From: Acanthochlamys bracteata
Taxonomy: Eukaryota; Streptophyta; Magnoliopsida; Pandanales; Velloziaceae
Direction of reading: 5' to 3'
Assembly (NCBI GenBank): GCA_019914995.1
Contig: CM034137.1
Span: forward strand, 3,100,001 to 3,164,000
DNA: 64,000 bases
Shown here: positions 23,926 to 36,474 of the stretch, piece by piece
How the letters are laid out: each line of letters starts with the position of its first letter
How positions within the stretch are numbered: the first letter of the stretch is position 1
Position numbers and translations under genes: made by a program
Notes under the pieces: generated by a model
Database searches by the model: none
What the model was told of the DNA's origin: nothing
The model's input: the letters and a program-made list of their open reading frames with translations, nothing else

Positions 23926-26900
23926 ATGTATCAATCCTACGGGTGCGTGGATCCATTCTCTCGGAGCTTTGCTCCGAACGAGAATCAATTTGCATCCCCA
24001 TACCCTTACTACCCAAGTTGGAATGCAACGCCTCCTCAAATGAGGGTAGACTCAACGAGCAATCACAAAACTTTTCAACCTTGCCGAAATAGCGGTTATG
24101 CAAGTCCAAACTGCAACGGTTGTTGCGATCATAGTCATCCTTCTACTGGGTGCTATGGCTTCAGGCCACCGTATGTCCATCACCAATTGCCGCCCCAGTT
24201 CTATAATCCCCATGGTGCTTATGCTCCGTATCCTGCATACTTAGTTCCTCCTCCTTATTACCCAATGCAGCAGCAGCAGCATCCATATGAATGGGGCAAT
24301 GATCATCAACATCACTGCTGTGGATGCCTGAACCATAAACCTGCGGGAGTGAGTGACAGTTCAGTGAAGATTGAAGATCAGAAGCCTGATGAAGAATTGA
24401 AGGGCAGTGAACCTCTTGAAGTGATACGATCGTCTAACTATCCGTATCCTTTTGTATGGGTACCTCCTAACTACTCTTTGGATGGGAAGCTGGATAACAG
24501 TTCCTTGTTGCATCCTGGTTTTGATAGACCATGGAACATGAACACATACAAGGCATTGAAGCAAGGAGGGGAAGAGAAGAGCAGGAAAATTGGGGAGGAG
24601 AAAATGACACCATCAATTGTCCCTTCAAACCACTTGAGAAACAAGGAAGCCACCAATGCTGAATCATATCCTGGCTCCTGGTTCCCTTTGGATCTAAATA
24701 GCCTTAAAGGTCCTAGGCAGGAAGGGGAAGGGAAGAGCAAGCATACTGAGGAGAACAAAGTACCAACCTTCATATGGGTACCAAACTATGGCAAGCTGCA
24801 GGAGTCTACCAAAGACTTGAAAGAGGCGCACACCAGCCGAGAAGCACCCCAGGAGAAGCCTACACTTTTTGACTTATTCCCATTAGGGCTTAGTGACAAT
24901 GAGGATCAGAGTAAAAAGAGGGGAGTTCATAAAGATGAGGGTAAGACACAGCTTCAGTCACCAGGAAGCTCTGAAAAGGAAAACAATGTTAAAATAGTTC
25001 CTGTAAAATGGGTGGAAGAAGCTGGTTCGAAGAACCATAACACCATTGTGGGTGGTAAAGAAAAGAACGAGGAGAAACCTGTTGGTGCTGTTGACAAGAA
25101 AGAAATCAATGCAGCAAAGCCCTCAACCAAGAAAGAAGCAGCTCAAGTTAAATCAGCGAAGCTACCCCCTGTTTGTCTGAGGATAGATCCATTACCAAAA
25201 AAGAAAGCAGCGAATGGAAGTTCAAGGTCTTCAAGTCCATCTAGCCGCAAGGAGAAGGATAAATTGCAGCAGGTACCTAATGATATGCAGGAGTGCCCTA
25301 AGGCAAAGGAAGTCAAGGTTGTTGATGTTGAGGGGGTAGATGGAAAAGTGCGAAAAGAAAGTAGTCTAGAGACCATTTCTGGAGCTGATCATGTTGTAAA
25401 GGACGAATCTAAGGAGAATGATGTGGGCGGTAAATATTCAGAGGAAGAAGCAGATCAGGTGCATGAGTCCGAGTCGAGAGTTGAACCTGAGGAAAAATGT
25501 GCCAGAGAAGATAAGAAGGCTAGAGCAGAGAATGTTAACAAGGTGCTATCTGAGGTGGATTCTGCGGTTATCATTCAATCTGCTTACCGAGGATATGAGG
25601 TGAGGAAATGGCAACCGCTGCAGAAGCTCAGAATGATTGCTAATATTCGAAAACAAGCAGGTGATATAAGTAAGAAAATTGCGGATCTGGAGGCTTCAAA
25701 GCGGCTTGATTCGAAACAGAGAGTAGCAATCAGTGAGGCCATAATGAATTTACTACTTCAGTTGGATACAATCCAGGTACGAATAGCGTCTTTATTTTCT
25801 AAATTCTACTAGTCTTCATTTTGGTGCATACAATTATACTGCATAGTTGACCCCTTGCAAGAATGCTTCTTGAACTATGTTTCTTGTTGCCTATTATAGG
25901 AGAAAAGTTATTTATATTTTTAGCAGTCAATTGTCATGACGTTTCAAGTGGGAATTCTATTGTTATCTCTACTTACCTTTGGATGGTAGACTATAGAGCG
26001 GGCAAGATAAGATTAATTAACCTAGTTGAATTATTTCCAAGTATTCAAAAGAAGCTAGGTGTTCAATCTGTAAGAGATCTTGCTATATTGATTGATAAGA
26101 AAGTCAAATTTTGAATATAGTGTCTGATGTCTGGGTGAACTTCGTAGTTTTCCTTCAATATGTACACTTTTTAATGGATATATATAATGAATGACATCTG
26201 CAATTCTTCTGCACCTAGAGTTGTAAGTTCTTGGTTATCTTTTCTTATGAAACTGTCAGTAAGAAGTCCTGCAGTATTTTGGTCTGAGACGTGCATACAT
26301 ATTTATGTTGGATCTACAGGGTATGCTTCCCACTGTCAGAGAGAGTAGAAAATACATGGCAAAGGAGCTAATCAGCTTTCAAGAGAGGCTAGATTTGTTG
26401 GCCATTCAAGCCAGTAAAGGGCATGAGGTAGAGAAAGCTGAAGATGCAAGTTCATCTGAACTTAATGATGACCATACTGGTTCTACAGAACCAATGCCGG
26501 TTAAGCAATTAACTACTGGGGAAGCAGCAGATATGAACTCTACAATAGAGGGGCCGACAGGAGGGGGACAAGTGCAGAATCAAGTGTCAGATCCTTCTCT
26601 ACAATGCTACGCTGTTTCTTGTAGCGATGAAGAACTTGCATCGAAAGAGGGGCCTAGTTCAGATGGTGCGGTGTCAGAAGACGTATCGGTCACTGACAGT
26701 GGAGATCAGGTGAAATCAACTGGAGCTACTGACATTGAATGCACGTCTGAAGTGCTTGCAGTTGCAGAGGCTGCTGATTTGACCGCTACAAAGTCGCCAG
26801 AACGAGAGCTGGAGACTAAAGAAGAGGAGCTGAATTGTATAAACGCTCCTTCATACACAGAGGACTGCAGTGCTGGTGCACTGGCTGATGCAGGAAGCTG

Positions 26901-28179
26901 TCTGGAGGAGGAAACAGGAGTTGACCAACATGAGACTACAGCTTTGAAAGAAGAAGGTTCAACTATGATTGAGAACTTTGGTGCGCAAAATGTGGTTGCT
27001 ATTGATAATAAGCAAGTTCCTCAAGACACCTCACAGCAAGTGGAAGAAGTTCAAACAACCACTAATAAGATGGAGCCTAAAAGTGCATTCAATGAGAGTG
27101 TTGTACTGGAAGTTGAGTCTGGAATCAATGGGGTGACTTCCTCTGCACGTGAAAGCACTGCAGTTGGTTACGAGGAAAGTACTGAACAATTAGGCAGGAA
27201 TGTCGTCTCTGTTGGGACCGACAGTTCACTGAATGACTTCCTCCACATTTCAGAGGCTGATGAGGTGTTCACTGAAGATTCAAGAGAAGTGCTCAAAGCT
27301 GCAGAGAGTGAAGGTAAAACCGGCAGTGCACAAGTGTCAGACAACAACAATGTAGGTTCACCATATTGTCTGGACGACGCGAACTTTGACATTGGTGCTC
27401 ATGATATACGTCGCACCTCTAGCAATGCAGATGACCCTGGCTGTAAAGGTAATACAGAAGTGCCAGACAACACATTAGGGTCCGTTGCCAGTCCTACTCT
27501 TACAGTGGATGAGTCGTGTACCTCAGATTATTCAGAGACGACAGCTGAGAAATCCTGTTCCCAGGAAGACACCAAGAAAATGGATGAGAAGGATCTCATT
27601 CAGGATATAGATGCACCATTGGAGGCTCAGAAGCACGTCACTGATAACTGTGGGGTGAGAGCAGAGGATACTGGGAAATGGCTGGATGAGCCAAGTGAAA
27701 ATGCTTTTGGGGATAGCACAACGAATTCTCAAGTGGAGGCAGAGAGTCAAGCTACCAAGGAAGATCAGTCATTTCTGCCTTCTGCAGAACCTTCTCCTGA
27801 AGCTTGTAAGGAGTATCAAGCTGCTTCGAAACAAGCCGAAACTCCTGGATTTAACATTGCAGATCCTATTTTACCTGGCGCGGACTCGGCGGAATGTACA
27901 GAAGAACTTCTTAATCAGTTTCAGACCGCACCTCCTCCAGCAGGAGATGGTCAGGAGTCCGACAGTGAGAGTAAGCTGCTGGAGGAGAATCAGAATCTGA
28001 GGCAGATGTTGGAAAGACTGCTCGAGGCAGGGAAGCAGCAACTGGGGGTGATATCTGATCTCAATGAGAGAGTAAGGGATCTGGAGAAAAAATTGTCAAA
28101 GAAGAAGAGACCGAGGGGCAGGCGACACAAGTTTGCAAGCTCGTCTCCGGTGGCAAAGACTGTTAGCTCCGCAGCGTGA
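23926..28179 (+). CDS. BAG6: BAG family molecular chaperone regulator 6
   Basis: Two coding exons, 23926-25776 and 26320-28179, give 1236 residues, somewhat longer than Arabidopsis BAG6 (about 1043). The first third is rich in Pro, Tyr and Cys (YPYYPSW, PPQFYNPHGAYAP) and then becomes charged and probably disordered. A calmodulin-binding IQ motif (AVIIQSAYRGYEVRKW, about residues 546-561) leads straight into the BAG domain, which spans the intron (LEASKRLDSKQRVAISEA, then GMLPTVRESRKYMAKELISF). The intron splits the codons Gln|Gly of that domain. The long acidic second exon ends in a coiled coil (ENQNLRQMLERLLEAG) and a basic tail. BAG6 binds Hsp70 through the BAG domain; in Arabidopsis it is reported in heat response, cell death and autophagy during fungal attack. 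No defect is seen. Confidence 0.93.
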
Positions 28180-30020
28180 GTTGCTTGTTCATGCTATAAG
28201 ATGTTTTCATGTAATGATCCGTATACCCCTTGTAAGCAGCTACAAGTGCTTTTAATAAAATCTGTTAGTTTTATCTTTTCCGGTGTTATGCAAAATTATG
28301 GGTACATGCGACGGCTTAACATGTATGGTTGATCATCAGACACTGTATGGTTGATCACAGGTTTAAATGCGAGTTACTCTTGAGCATTTTATACGTCCTG
28401 AAACTTTTGGAACTACTGTTCGGCTAGAGTTATAAATTTACAGTTACAGTGTTTACCCTAGAGTGATTTTTAACTAGCTATGGCAAGTAAATGAAAGCAT
28501 TGGCTTCACGATGTGGTTATCTTGAGCTTAAGAAACAAAAATTCTCAGGTTGAGAATGGGATAAAAGAAGACAAACAGATGCACGCAAACATAAACTGAA
28601 GTTAATAAGCAGCAAGAATTAAAGAGAAAAAACATAGATTACATGTCAGTATAAAACATCAGCTGAACTTATAACAAAGTTTATTGCGAAGAAGCAGCCT
28701 CGCAAAACATTCCTTTTATGTAAAAGGAAAACTATGTTTTTGAACAGGACATCATCAGAAGACTAAACAAGAAAACTGGTACCTTTGAACTTATGACATA
28801 TGGCTTTTCCATGATCTGGGAAGAGCGTCAATGGCAGTATATCAGTGCCTCTCGCCTAGTTTTTACAGTCTAAAATTAGATATGGAGCTTAACATAAGAT
28901 CTAACAATACTGAAGTTTGAGGTGCTCCTTATTTCCCACAGCTTCTAAAGAGATGAGGAATGCAAGACGAAATACCAAGACTTACCAAAAACCCTTTCGG
29001 AATAATATATCCAGCATTTTGGACAATTTTCTTCATCCGTTTGTCAACTAGTAAGAACCTTAAGGCACATCTACGACAGCAAGCCTGCTGGGTGATATGA
29101 TATTCGTTGGTGCTTCCCTTCTTTTCTCCACTTCGATGTTTCTAACTTTGCTGGTCTCATATTCCTTTCTTCTTCATGTAGATTATTGCCAAACTATTCG
29201 AGTATTATTCCCACTTGGAATTACAATATAGGAGCAAGCAATTGCTCTCTTTCTTCGTGGAATCAAATACCAACATATGGGTTCTTGGAATAGTTTTCCA
29301 TGTACTGTAACGCATTGCTCGCCTTTATGCAATCAAACAAATCAAAAGAACTTGTGATTGAAGAAGAAATTTGACAAAGCAACTTCTTTTTATCACTGGA
29401 ATTTACAGAATGACTTCAACAAAACCAAGACAAAAGCTCAACTGTACAACTTCTCCCATCTATTTCAGAACTCTACATTATATAATAATACTCTGTATAT
29501 AGACCCGTGAAGAATGAACTCGCAATTAATTCTGGTCACTCAAAGTTGTTAGAGCATTCCGGTTGACATAAAACCCTTCTGTAGCTCTAGTGAAGTTGGG
29601 ATGAGAAGAGACATGCTGTCCTGAGTGGAGATTAGTATCCCATCGTTGTAGTGGAACCTGGTGAACAATAGCAAGTTCATCGCCGCCATTTCATATAAAG
29701 TTGGCAACTCATATATAGCAGAGAGTTCTAAATGGGGAAAAATTAATAATAAGAAATAATAAATTAATATAATCTGCTATATGACTAAAACGCAGTAAAG
29801 AAACAAACTTCGCTCCTAACAACATTCAACAATCCACAAGTGCTCGTGTGATCACTTAGCTCAGACACAGAAAAAAAACTTCAATTATGAACTATGCATT
29901 GATTTAAATTCTCATCTATGGGGTTGAACCATCTGCATGCTTGATCGAGATTGCGATTGTGATTGGTTTTGTTGGTCGCTCTACTGTCTTTCTTTTGGTA
30001 GAGAAGCAGAGAAAGATGAA
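28180..30020. other. BAG6 3' UTR, then an unexplained moderately GC-rich stretch
   Basis: 28180 to about 28290 is the BAG6 3' UTR, with an AATAAAA signal near 28255. The remaining 1.7 kb is clearly richer in GC than the AT-rich spacers, yet holds only short open frames. On the minus strand these are about 53 codons ending at TAA 29535, a 46-codon ATG frame overlapping it, and about 50 codons around 29270-29420. None matches a family I know and their lengths are near chance. It may be a non-coding transcript or a decayed gene. Confidence 0.3.
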
Positions 30021-30800
30021 GGACCCGTTTGGACGTGCTAAAAGTTTTGTATTTTTGAAGTAAAATTGATTTAGAGTGCTATAATTGGCTATGAAGTTTT
30101 TGCTATAAAAATAGCTTAATACTAAAAATTATTTGAATAAATTTGTACTGTATCGTGCTTTTAATACTGAAAGCTGAATTAAATATTTGGCTAAACTTAT
30201 GCTTATTTCTATATGAGATATATAATGACTGAAATGCTCCTAAATATATAATAATTGATATATTATAAAAATTTTAATTCTTTTTTATTATTTGTATTTT
30301 AAATTTACTAATTTTATTATGTAAAAATTATATAAATAATTATTTATATCAATATTTATAAATTAATTAACAAATTATATATTGATATAAATTAATATAA
30401 ATTTGAATAATATTATTATACAATTATTATTATAATATTAAATTTGAAAAATATATCTAAATAATTATCAAAAGTTTTTCTATATTATTTTGTAAATTTA
30501 GTATTATTACTATAAATTAATAAATAATTTTGATATGTATTTAAATCTTTATAAATTATATATTTTATTTTTATAGTGTAAAAGTATTAAATAAATATTG
30601 AACAACTAATAAAGTCAATTGTTAACAATATCAAACAAATCTTAATATAGATATTATACGGTCATAAATATTGCAGCAAAATAAAATACAATCATAAGAT
30701 CAAACACTATCAAAAAAACTCGCAAATGTCTATATATTTCACTTACAATTGCATCACGACATGCAGCCCACCTATCATTATGATCAGATTTATCTTCGGA

Positions 30801-31747
30801 TTAAACGTTTGATGTACTAAAAGATGCTTCAACTGCTGATGGTAGATAAGTTTCACGCTTAGCATTTGTAAATGCTTCATTTGTTCTGTTAATTCTGATA
30901 TAGTTGTGTATTGCTATTGTCGCAATAATAATATTACATTGTAACTCTATTAAATATGGCGACATATTTCTTAAATTGCAAAGCACGTCTTACATACGCC
31001 AAATGTACGTTCAATGATCGTTCTGCATGAAGAAAGTAGAAAGTTGAAATTTTCTTTCCTCCCTCTAGGTGCCCGCGTTTGTGGTGTATTGGCACGATGA
31101 AAGTCCTCCAGATGATATCTTATGTTCCGCCCTTTATAAGGGCACATATACCTATAGAAATGTTTATATCCTACATCTACTAAATAATATTTATTTCCGT
31201 GAGAATGAGAAAATCTCAGTTCAGACCTGCGTAATGCTTCGTTCAGTATGCTTGAATTGTGAGCTGAACCTTCCCATCTGGCCCATGTGAATGTAAAACA
31301 CATATTAAAATTAAATACCGCCAAAATATTTTGAGTAGCATACTCTTTATGTCCAATATAATGTATTACATCTTCTGGTCGTATAGTTGCTTTGATATAT
31401 GTCTAATCGATAGCTCCAACACAATCCTGTAGTCAAATTTGATATCAACATAAAAAATTTAACTTATCTTATATAATAATCTAAAATTGTCGAAATTCGA
31501 TTTGATCACTTACTTTACACCATGGGAGATAACGTACATTCTATGATTTATGAAATGCCTTTCCCTCGTTATATCTATCATGAGGCTTTATAATATTTGC
31601 AACTAATCTCAGCACGTACTCAAGCAATCTATGAAAATATCGATGAATCGTCTCACCCGAATAATTAAATATTTCATGATTTAATCTATTTTCTAGACCG
31701 TACGCACACGTTACAAGAAAGATAGCAACTTTTTTATGAATAGACAT
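30801..31747 (-). pseudogene. Harbinger DDE transposase (DDE_Tnp_4), disabled
   Basis: Read on the minus strand from 31747. The N-terminal helix region has IFLVTCAYGLENR and the conserved NYSGETIHRYFHRLLE. The first catalytic Asp follows in DCVGAID near 31408, then WEGSAHNSSILNEAL, the second Asp in KYYLVDVGYKHF, and the catalytic Glu in IIERTFGVCKTCF, ending NMSPYLIELQCNIIIATIAIHNYIR. Defects visible: an in-frame TAG replaces the Gly codon right after the first catalytic Asp, and a probable 1-bp loss near 30972 shifts the frame after CKTCFAI. It cannot make a full protein as it stands. The DDE residues themselves are intact. Confidence 0.85.
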
Positions 31748-32635
31748 TCTCGTGTTGGTGTTAAGTCGTACAGCCTTATCAACTCATCATATAGTTGTAA
31801 AATATTATGTATCTTCAGTCGAAAATTGTGATAGTAGTGAATTTCGTTTCCTTCCAATATCTCATTTATGAAGACATTATTCGTGCGTATAGGTGTACGA
31901 CACGGACGTTTACATAGATGTCGATCGTAATATTAAATTGCTGTATAATTTGCCTATTCACATATGTCTATCCATTCTTCTTCACTACTATTTTTCTCAC
32001 TATCACTACAAGCCCACGGATCTATTTAACTACAATTGTAAATTTTAATTTTAAGCTGTTAATATCAACTCAAAAAAGTACGTATAAACTCACAATTTTC
32101 AAAACAGTAATATCATAATTGATATAAAAAATTTTGCTAATAATACAACTTTGATCATGTTATATACTACCAATATGATACAACGTACTAATATTATAAT
32201 ATCACAATAATATTCTAAAATGTTCAATTAGATCACAGTACAACATATCAACATCATATACTCACCACAAAATTATTTCAAAAATGTAATATCATTTCAC
32301 AACATCATACTACCACCACAATAATTATTCCAATAATGTTCACAATAATACTATTTTATCAACATCATACTACCACATCATACAATAACACCATTTTATA
32401 ACCATAACAATATTCCAACAATATTTACAACATATTAACTTCATACTACTAGCACAATAATATTTTACAATGTTCAAATTACAATATACATTAACTATTT
32501 TAAAATTTATCCAGTCCAAAATAATTATAATGAAAAGTCAGCCAACTATAGCGAGCTGCAGCATTAGAATAACTCATAAAGACTTCACAATTCTCTTTTT
32601 TAGTCAATACACATGCTGCATAAAGGGTTAGGAAA

Positions 32636-33461
32636 CTACCGACTTTTATTTCCGAAATAGTATCCAAAATGGACAAACATTAATGGGATGGGTTTCGATA
32701 ACGTCATTGCGTGTCTTTCACGCATTATCTCTGTCATATCACTGATATGCTCCTTTTCAGATGATCGAGGGTTCTTTCGCTTCCTGCCGCGGCTTCCTGA
32801 TCTTATAGGATTTTGAGATTTAGAGGAAGATTGTGAGAATAGATCACTATCAGTAACCACAAGAAAAGGAATCTGAAATACAGCTTGAGGTTCTTCATTG
32901 ACTCGAATATCATCGCTATCTTCGTTGCCTTCTAAATTCGATGAGTTTGGAGGTGCAGTCTCCTATTGGACTTGTGATGGTACCGAGTACCTTACAATAT
33001 ATAGATAAGTCTTTTTCTTTAAACTTTTTGAACTTAGGGTATGCCTAAGAAAAGAAAGAGTACATTATTCCATGAAATGAATTTAATAATAATGATACAT
33101 GTATAGTATTATACAAAATTACATTAATTTTTTCTTCTCATCACTCTTCATTTGTAGTGATTGTGTTGCGAGTATAATACCATCCCAAACTAGACTCTTC
33201 ACGAACCAAAGATTTATAATTTTTGTAATCACTCGTCATACCATCCCACTAATTTTTTAATTATTTTCGCTCAACCTCCTACCCATAAAATTCTTCAAAT
33301 GATGTTTTGCTATTTGCCCAAACTTGCATATTAAAATAGGCTCCTGACCTATTCCTCTTATATATCTCTTGTTTACAAAATTCAAGAAACTTAATGTGGA
33401 CAGTATCTGTCCACATAATCTGGTCCACCTTTCTTGATCGACGTAATTTTGAGGATTTCAT
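32636..33461 (-). pseudogene. Harbinger ORF1-like Myb/SANT protein, fragmentary
   Basis: Two minus-strand pieces. The upstream one (33461-33279) reads WTDTVHIKFLEFCKQEI then FNMQVWANSKTSFEE, matching the Myb/SANT-like domain found in Harbinger ORF1 and L10-interacting MYB proteins. The downstream piece (32860-32636) is serine/basic-rich (SRGRKRKNPRSSEKEH), like the linker and tail of the same proteins. The frame is not continuous between them. In active elements this protein helps bring the transposase to the nucleus and DNA ends. Confidence 0.6.
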
Positions 33462-33499
33462 CTAAACATATGAAAAAGAATCCCTTAAAAAATCCTAAA

Positions 33500-34080
33500 C
33501 AAAATATCATAAGGCAGTAAGAAAGCATAGGCTACACCAATACAATAACTTAAAAAATAGGTCAGTAAAAATAGCATCTCATTTGAGCAATGTATAATGC
33601 AAAAATTCCTCCAAAATAATCATAGGACAGTAAGGCTGAGCATAAGCAACACCAACACGATAACTCAAAAAACAGGCCAGTAAGTATAGCATCTCAACTA
33701 AGCATTGTATAAAGCAAAAATTCTTCAAAAATCATCACAGGACAGCAAGGATAGCATAGGCAACACTACCATAATAATTCAAAAAATAGACCAGTAAGGA
33801 TAGCATCTTAGTATAAGGCAAAAATCACTCAAAAAATTATCATAGGGTAGTAAGGATAGCATAGACAACAATACCACAATAACTCAAAAAATAGGCCAGT
33901 AAAGATAGCATCTCAGTATAAGGTAAAAATTTCTCAAAAAATCATCATAGGGCAGCAAACATAGCATAAGCAACACTACCACAATAACTTAAAAAACAGA
34001 CCAGTAAAGAACCATCTCAGTATAAGACAAAAATCACTAAAAAAACAGGCTAGTAAGGATAGCCAAACATTCTCTAAAAA
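33500..34080. repeat. Imperfect tandem repeat, about 105-115 bp unit, 5-6 copies
   Basis: The anchor AG(G/A)CCAGTAA(G/A).ATAGCATCT recurs, with its CAGTAA at about 33563, 33678, 33792, 33897 and 34002, that is at spacings 115, 114, 105 and 105 bp; a last partial unit follows at 34050. Each unit also contains AAAAATCATCATAGG and CAACACTACCACAATAACT variants. It lies inside the Harbinger element, upstream of its Myb-like gene. Confidence 0.8.
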
Positions 34081-34990
34081 ATTATCATAGGGCCAGAAAG
34101 GGTAAGTATAAGTAACAACCAAATATATTTGGTTAAGATAAATGTAATATTCATTCCGCTATTATGATATCATTAACCATCAAGCTAGTTAAACATCTCA
34201 TTCTAAATAACAATTTCTGCCATACTGTCCAAAAAGGGTTACAAGATAATAAGGCAATAAAGTATCTAATTTTAACAATGTATAAGACAACAAACTCTCA
34301 GAATCATCGTATGGGCAACAAGACTAAGCAATAATCTCCTAAAAAATCAAGATAGGGCAAGTTAAGAAAAGCATAGATAAATATACCTCAAAATTTATTA
34401 CTTGTTAGTAAGGATAACCAACAATCCTTCAAAAATTATTATAGGTAGTAAGCATAAGTATAGATAACAACCAAACATATCTAGTTAAGATAAGTGTAGC
34501 ATCCATTCCACTATCATGATATTATTAATCATCAACCTAGCCAAATATTTCATTTAAGGTAACAATCCTTGTCATGCCGTTCAAAAGGAGTTACAAGATT
34601 ATAAGGCAACCAAGTATCTCATTTTAGTAATGTGTAAGACAACAAATCTTCAAAAATTATCATAGGGATAGTAAAGTTAGGCAATAATTTCTCAAAAATC
34701 AAAATAGAGACAGTTATAACAAGCATAGGCAAATATAAATCAAAATTTATTATTTGCCAGTAAGGATAACCAACAATCTCTCAAAATCATCATAGGGCTA
34801 GTAAGGGTAGTATAGACAACAACAAAATATATTTGGTTAAGATAAGTATAGCATCCATTTCATTATCATGATATCAATAACCATCAAATTAGATAAACAT
34901 CTGATTCAAAGTAACACTTCCTGCCATGCCTTTCAAAGGAGCTGCAAGGCTGAGCATAGGTAACCAAGCATCTCATTTTAGTATTGTTCA
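34081..34990. repeat. Tandem repeat of 352-bp unit, nearly three copies
   Basis: The motif GGTTAAGATAA(A/G)TGTA with the following CATTCC(G/A)CTATCATGATAT recurs at 34132, 34484 and 34836, exactly 352 bp apart each time. Each unit also carries CATCTCATT and CTGCCATGCC blocks and a copy of the CATAGGGC..GTAAGG motif of the neighbouring shorter repeat, so the longer array was probably built from it. Confidence 0.8.
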
Positions 34991-36069
34991 AAAACAGAAA
35001 TGGCCATGCAAAACTAGTGAAATACATTTATACCATAACGGAGAGAAGCTCGAATAAATTTTTTATGAAAGATTGCATATACAATAATACTTTTGCACAG
35101 AGCAATCTAAACATGTCAAGTAAAGAAAAAATATGAATTAAAAACACAACATGAATTAAAACAATAATACTTTTAGCTTCACTGTTAAACCGACAGAAGA
35201 ATAATAACACCTATAAGCACTTACCATATGCAAGAACTATATGAACTGCATGGACAAGCACTCATCATCTGCAAGCACTATTTGAAAAAAAATAACAAGC
35301 ACTGTAAATCATTATGAAAAACAACTCACTGTCTGTACTGTAAACCGAGAACAAAAAAATAAGCCATACATGCTGAAACAAATAGAGGACAAACACACAT
35401 GCCATATACACTCAAAAATCACTGTATCATTCACTGTTGAAACCGTTATCGTCAACACAAGAAAAAGAGAAAACAAACTAAAAAAAATTGCGACTAAAAA
35501 TCTTACCAGATCGAGGGAAGATACGGCAGGGAGAGCAGTAGTAGAGAAAATCCAAAGCAAAACGAGATCGAGATCGGCCGGACGAAAATATCAAGACAAA
35601 ATGAGACCGAGATCGGTGTCGGCGACGAAAAAATGTTTGGCTTTTTAGCGGTATAAGACGAAAAAAATAAGAGTTATCAGTTTGTCTACCGGAGATAAAG
35701 AGATTATCGGCATCGGAGATCAAAATTGATCGAAAGAGGTAGAGTTTTCAAGAGTGAAGCGGCGCAGAACGAACAAAATGAGATGATACGGTGAATTGGA
35801 GATGGTAAAACAATTTATATAATGTGATAATTTTATAAATTTATCATGAGCATTATAGGCATTATAGTTAGAAAAATCTCCATCGTGCTATTTTTTGAAA
35901 GCATCTCTGAGATGCTTTTTCACATTTAACTGTTCAAAGCACATTGAAGTAGCTTAAAGTCAATTTATCTAACACTCAATTCACTGTTTTGTGATTTTTT
36001 GGGAGTTAAAATTCGAAAACGCACAGCCAAACGGGCTTGAAATCAGACATAGAAGAACAAGAAGCAATA

Positions 36070-36148
36070 TGGGCTTTTTCAGCCCATCCAGCCATTCAAA
36101 CATTTTAGTCCCACACAGAAAATCAGAAAAGTTAAAATTGCTTTATAG
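36070..36148 (+). promoter_or_regulatory. 7SL RNA promoter: USE and TATA box, with site II pair
   Basis: GTCCCACACAG (36108-36118) fits the plant upstream sequence element RTCCCACATCG of snRNA and 7SL genes, with the core intact and two mismatches at the end. TTTATAG (36142-36148) is the TATA box, about 28 bp before the RNA start. The 24-bp gap between them is the short spacing that selects RNA polymerase III in dicots. TGGGCT (36070-36075) and AGCCCA (36081-36086) form an inverted pair just upstream. Confidence 0.8.
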
Positions 36149-36171
36149 TTGTACCGACACTTAACAATATT

Positions 36172-36474
36172 GCCGAGCTTGGTAACGCAAGCCTGTAACT
36201 CGAGTGAGGGCAAAAAAGGGTTGGAACGATCGAGTTAGTTTCATGAGCTGGGTTCCAGTCGAGTGCACTAAACTGGCTCGCCCGGTCCAAGTGCGAAGTT
36301 GATCAGCGGGATCCAGACTAAGGTTTGGGTCTCTCTGGTCCTAGAGGGGTGGGGAACGCGCGAGGCTGGCTTCACAGAGCAGCGAATACTACCCGCTTCT
36401 AACGGTGGACGGATTACGAGCCGGCGCACTTCGGACTCAAGAAGCTCGGTGGGCTACTCAATCGAACTGCCTTT
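36172..36474 (+). ncRNA. SRP RNA: 7SL RNA (signal recognition particle RNA)
   Basis: About 303 nt, the usual size of plant 7SL. It begins GCCGAGCTTGGTAACG and carries the Alu-domain motif TGTAAC (36194-36199), the SRP9/14-binding UGUNR signal. The middle has the family blocks GGGTTCCAGTCGAG and CCCGGTCCAAGTGCGAAG. The S domain has GAGGCTGGCTTCACAGAGCA followed by the AGCAG of helix 8, where SRP54 binds. It closes with CACTTCGGACTCAAGAAGC and CTCGGTGGGCT, which pairs back to the start. A T8 run (36472-36479) ends it, as expected for Pol III. A 60-codon open frame at 36299 inside it is spurious. The RNA scaffolds SRP, which targets secretory ribosomes to the ER. Identified from memory of plant SRP RNA; a covariance search would confirm it. 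Confidence 0.92.

Larger units (their letters stand above)
30021..36038 (-). mobile_element. PIF/Harbinger-type DNA transposon, autonomous type but decayed
   Basis: About 6.0 kb. The left end GGACCCGTTTGGACGTGC and the right end, reverse-complemented AAGCCCGTTTGGCTGTGC, are imperfect inverted repeats. The three bases GAA stand directly outside both ends and may be the 3-bp target duplication, although TTA/TAA is more usual for the superfamily. Both genes typical of the superfamily are on the minus strand: a Myb/SANT-like protein (33461-32636) upstream of a DDE transposase (31747-30801). Both are broken. The stretch 33500-34990 consists of tandem repeats. Confidence 0.75.

Noticed and set aside
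25863-26114. 83-codon frame between the BAG6 exons
   Set aside because: It lies wholly inside the BAG6 intron, which is fixed by BAG-domain continuity.
33500-34990. Possible CRISPR-like array
   Set aside because: Units are long, imperfect and without constant spacers, in plant transposon DNA. These are ordinary tandem repeats.
35370-35723. Charged frames on both strands near the Harbinger right end
   Set aside because: Overlapping opposite-strand frames without family match; probably the leader or promoter of the element's minus-strand genes.
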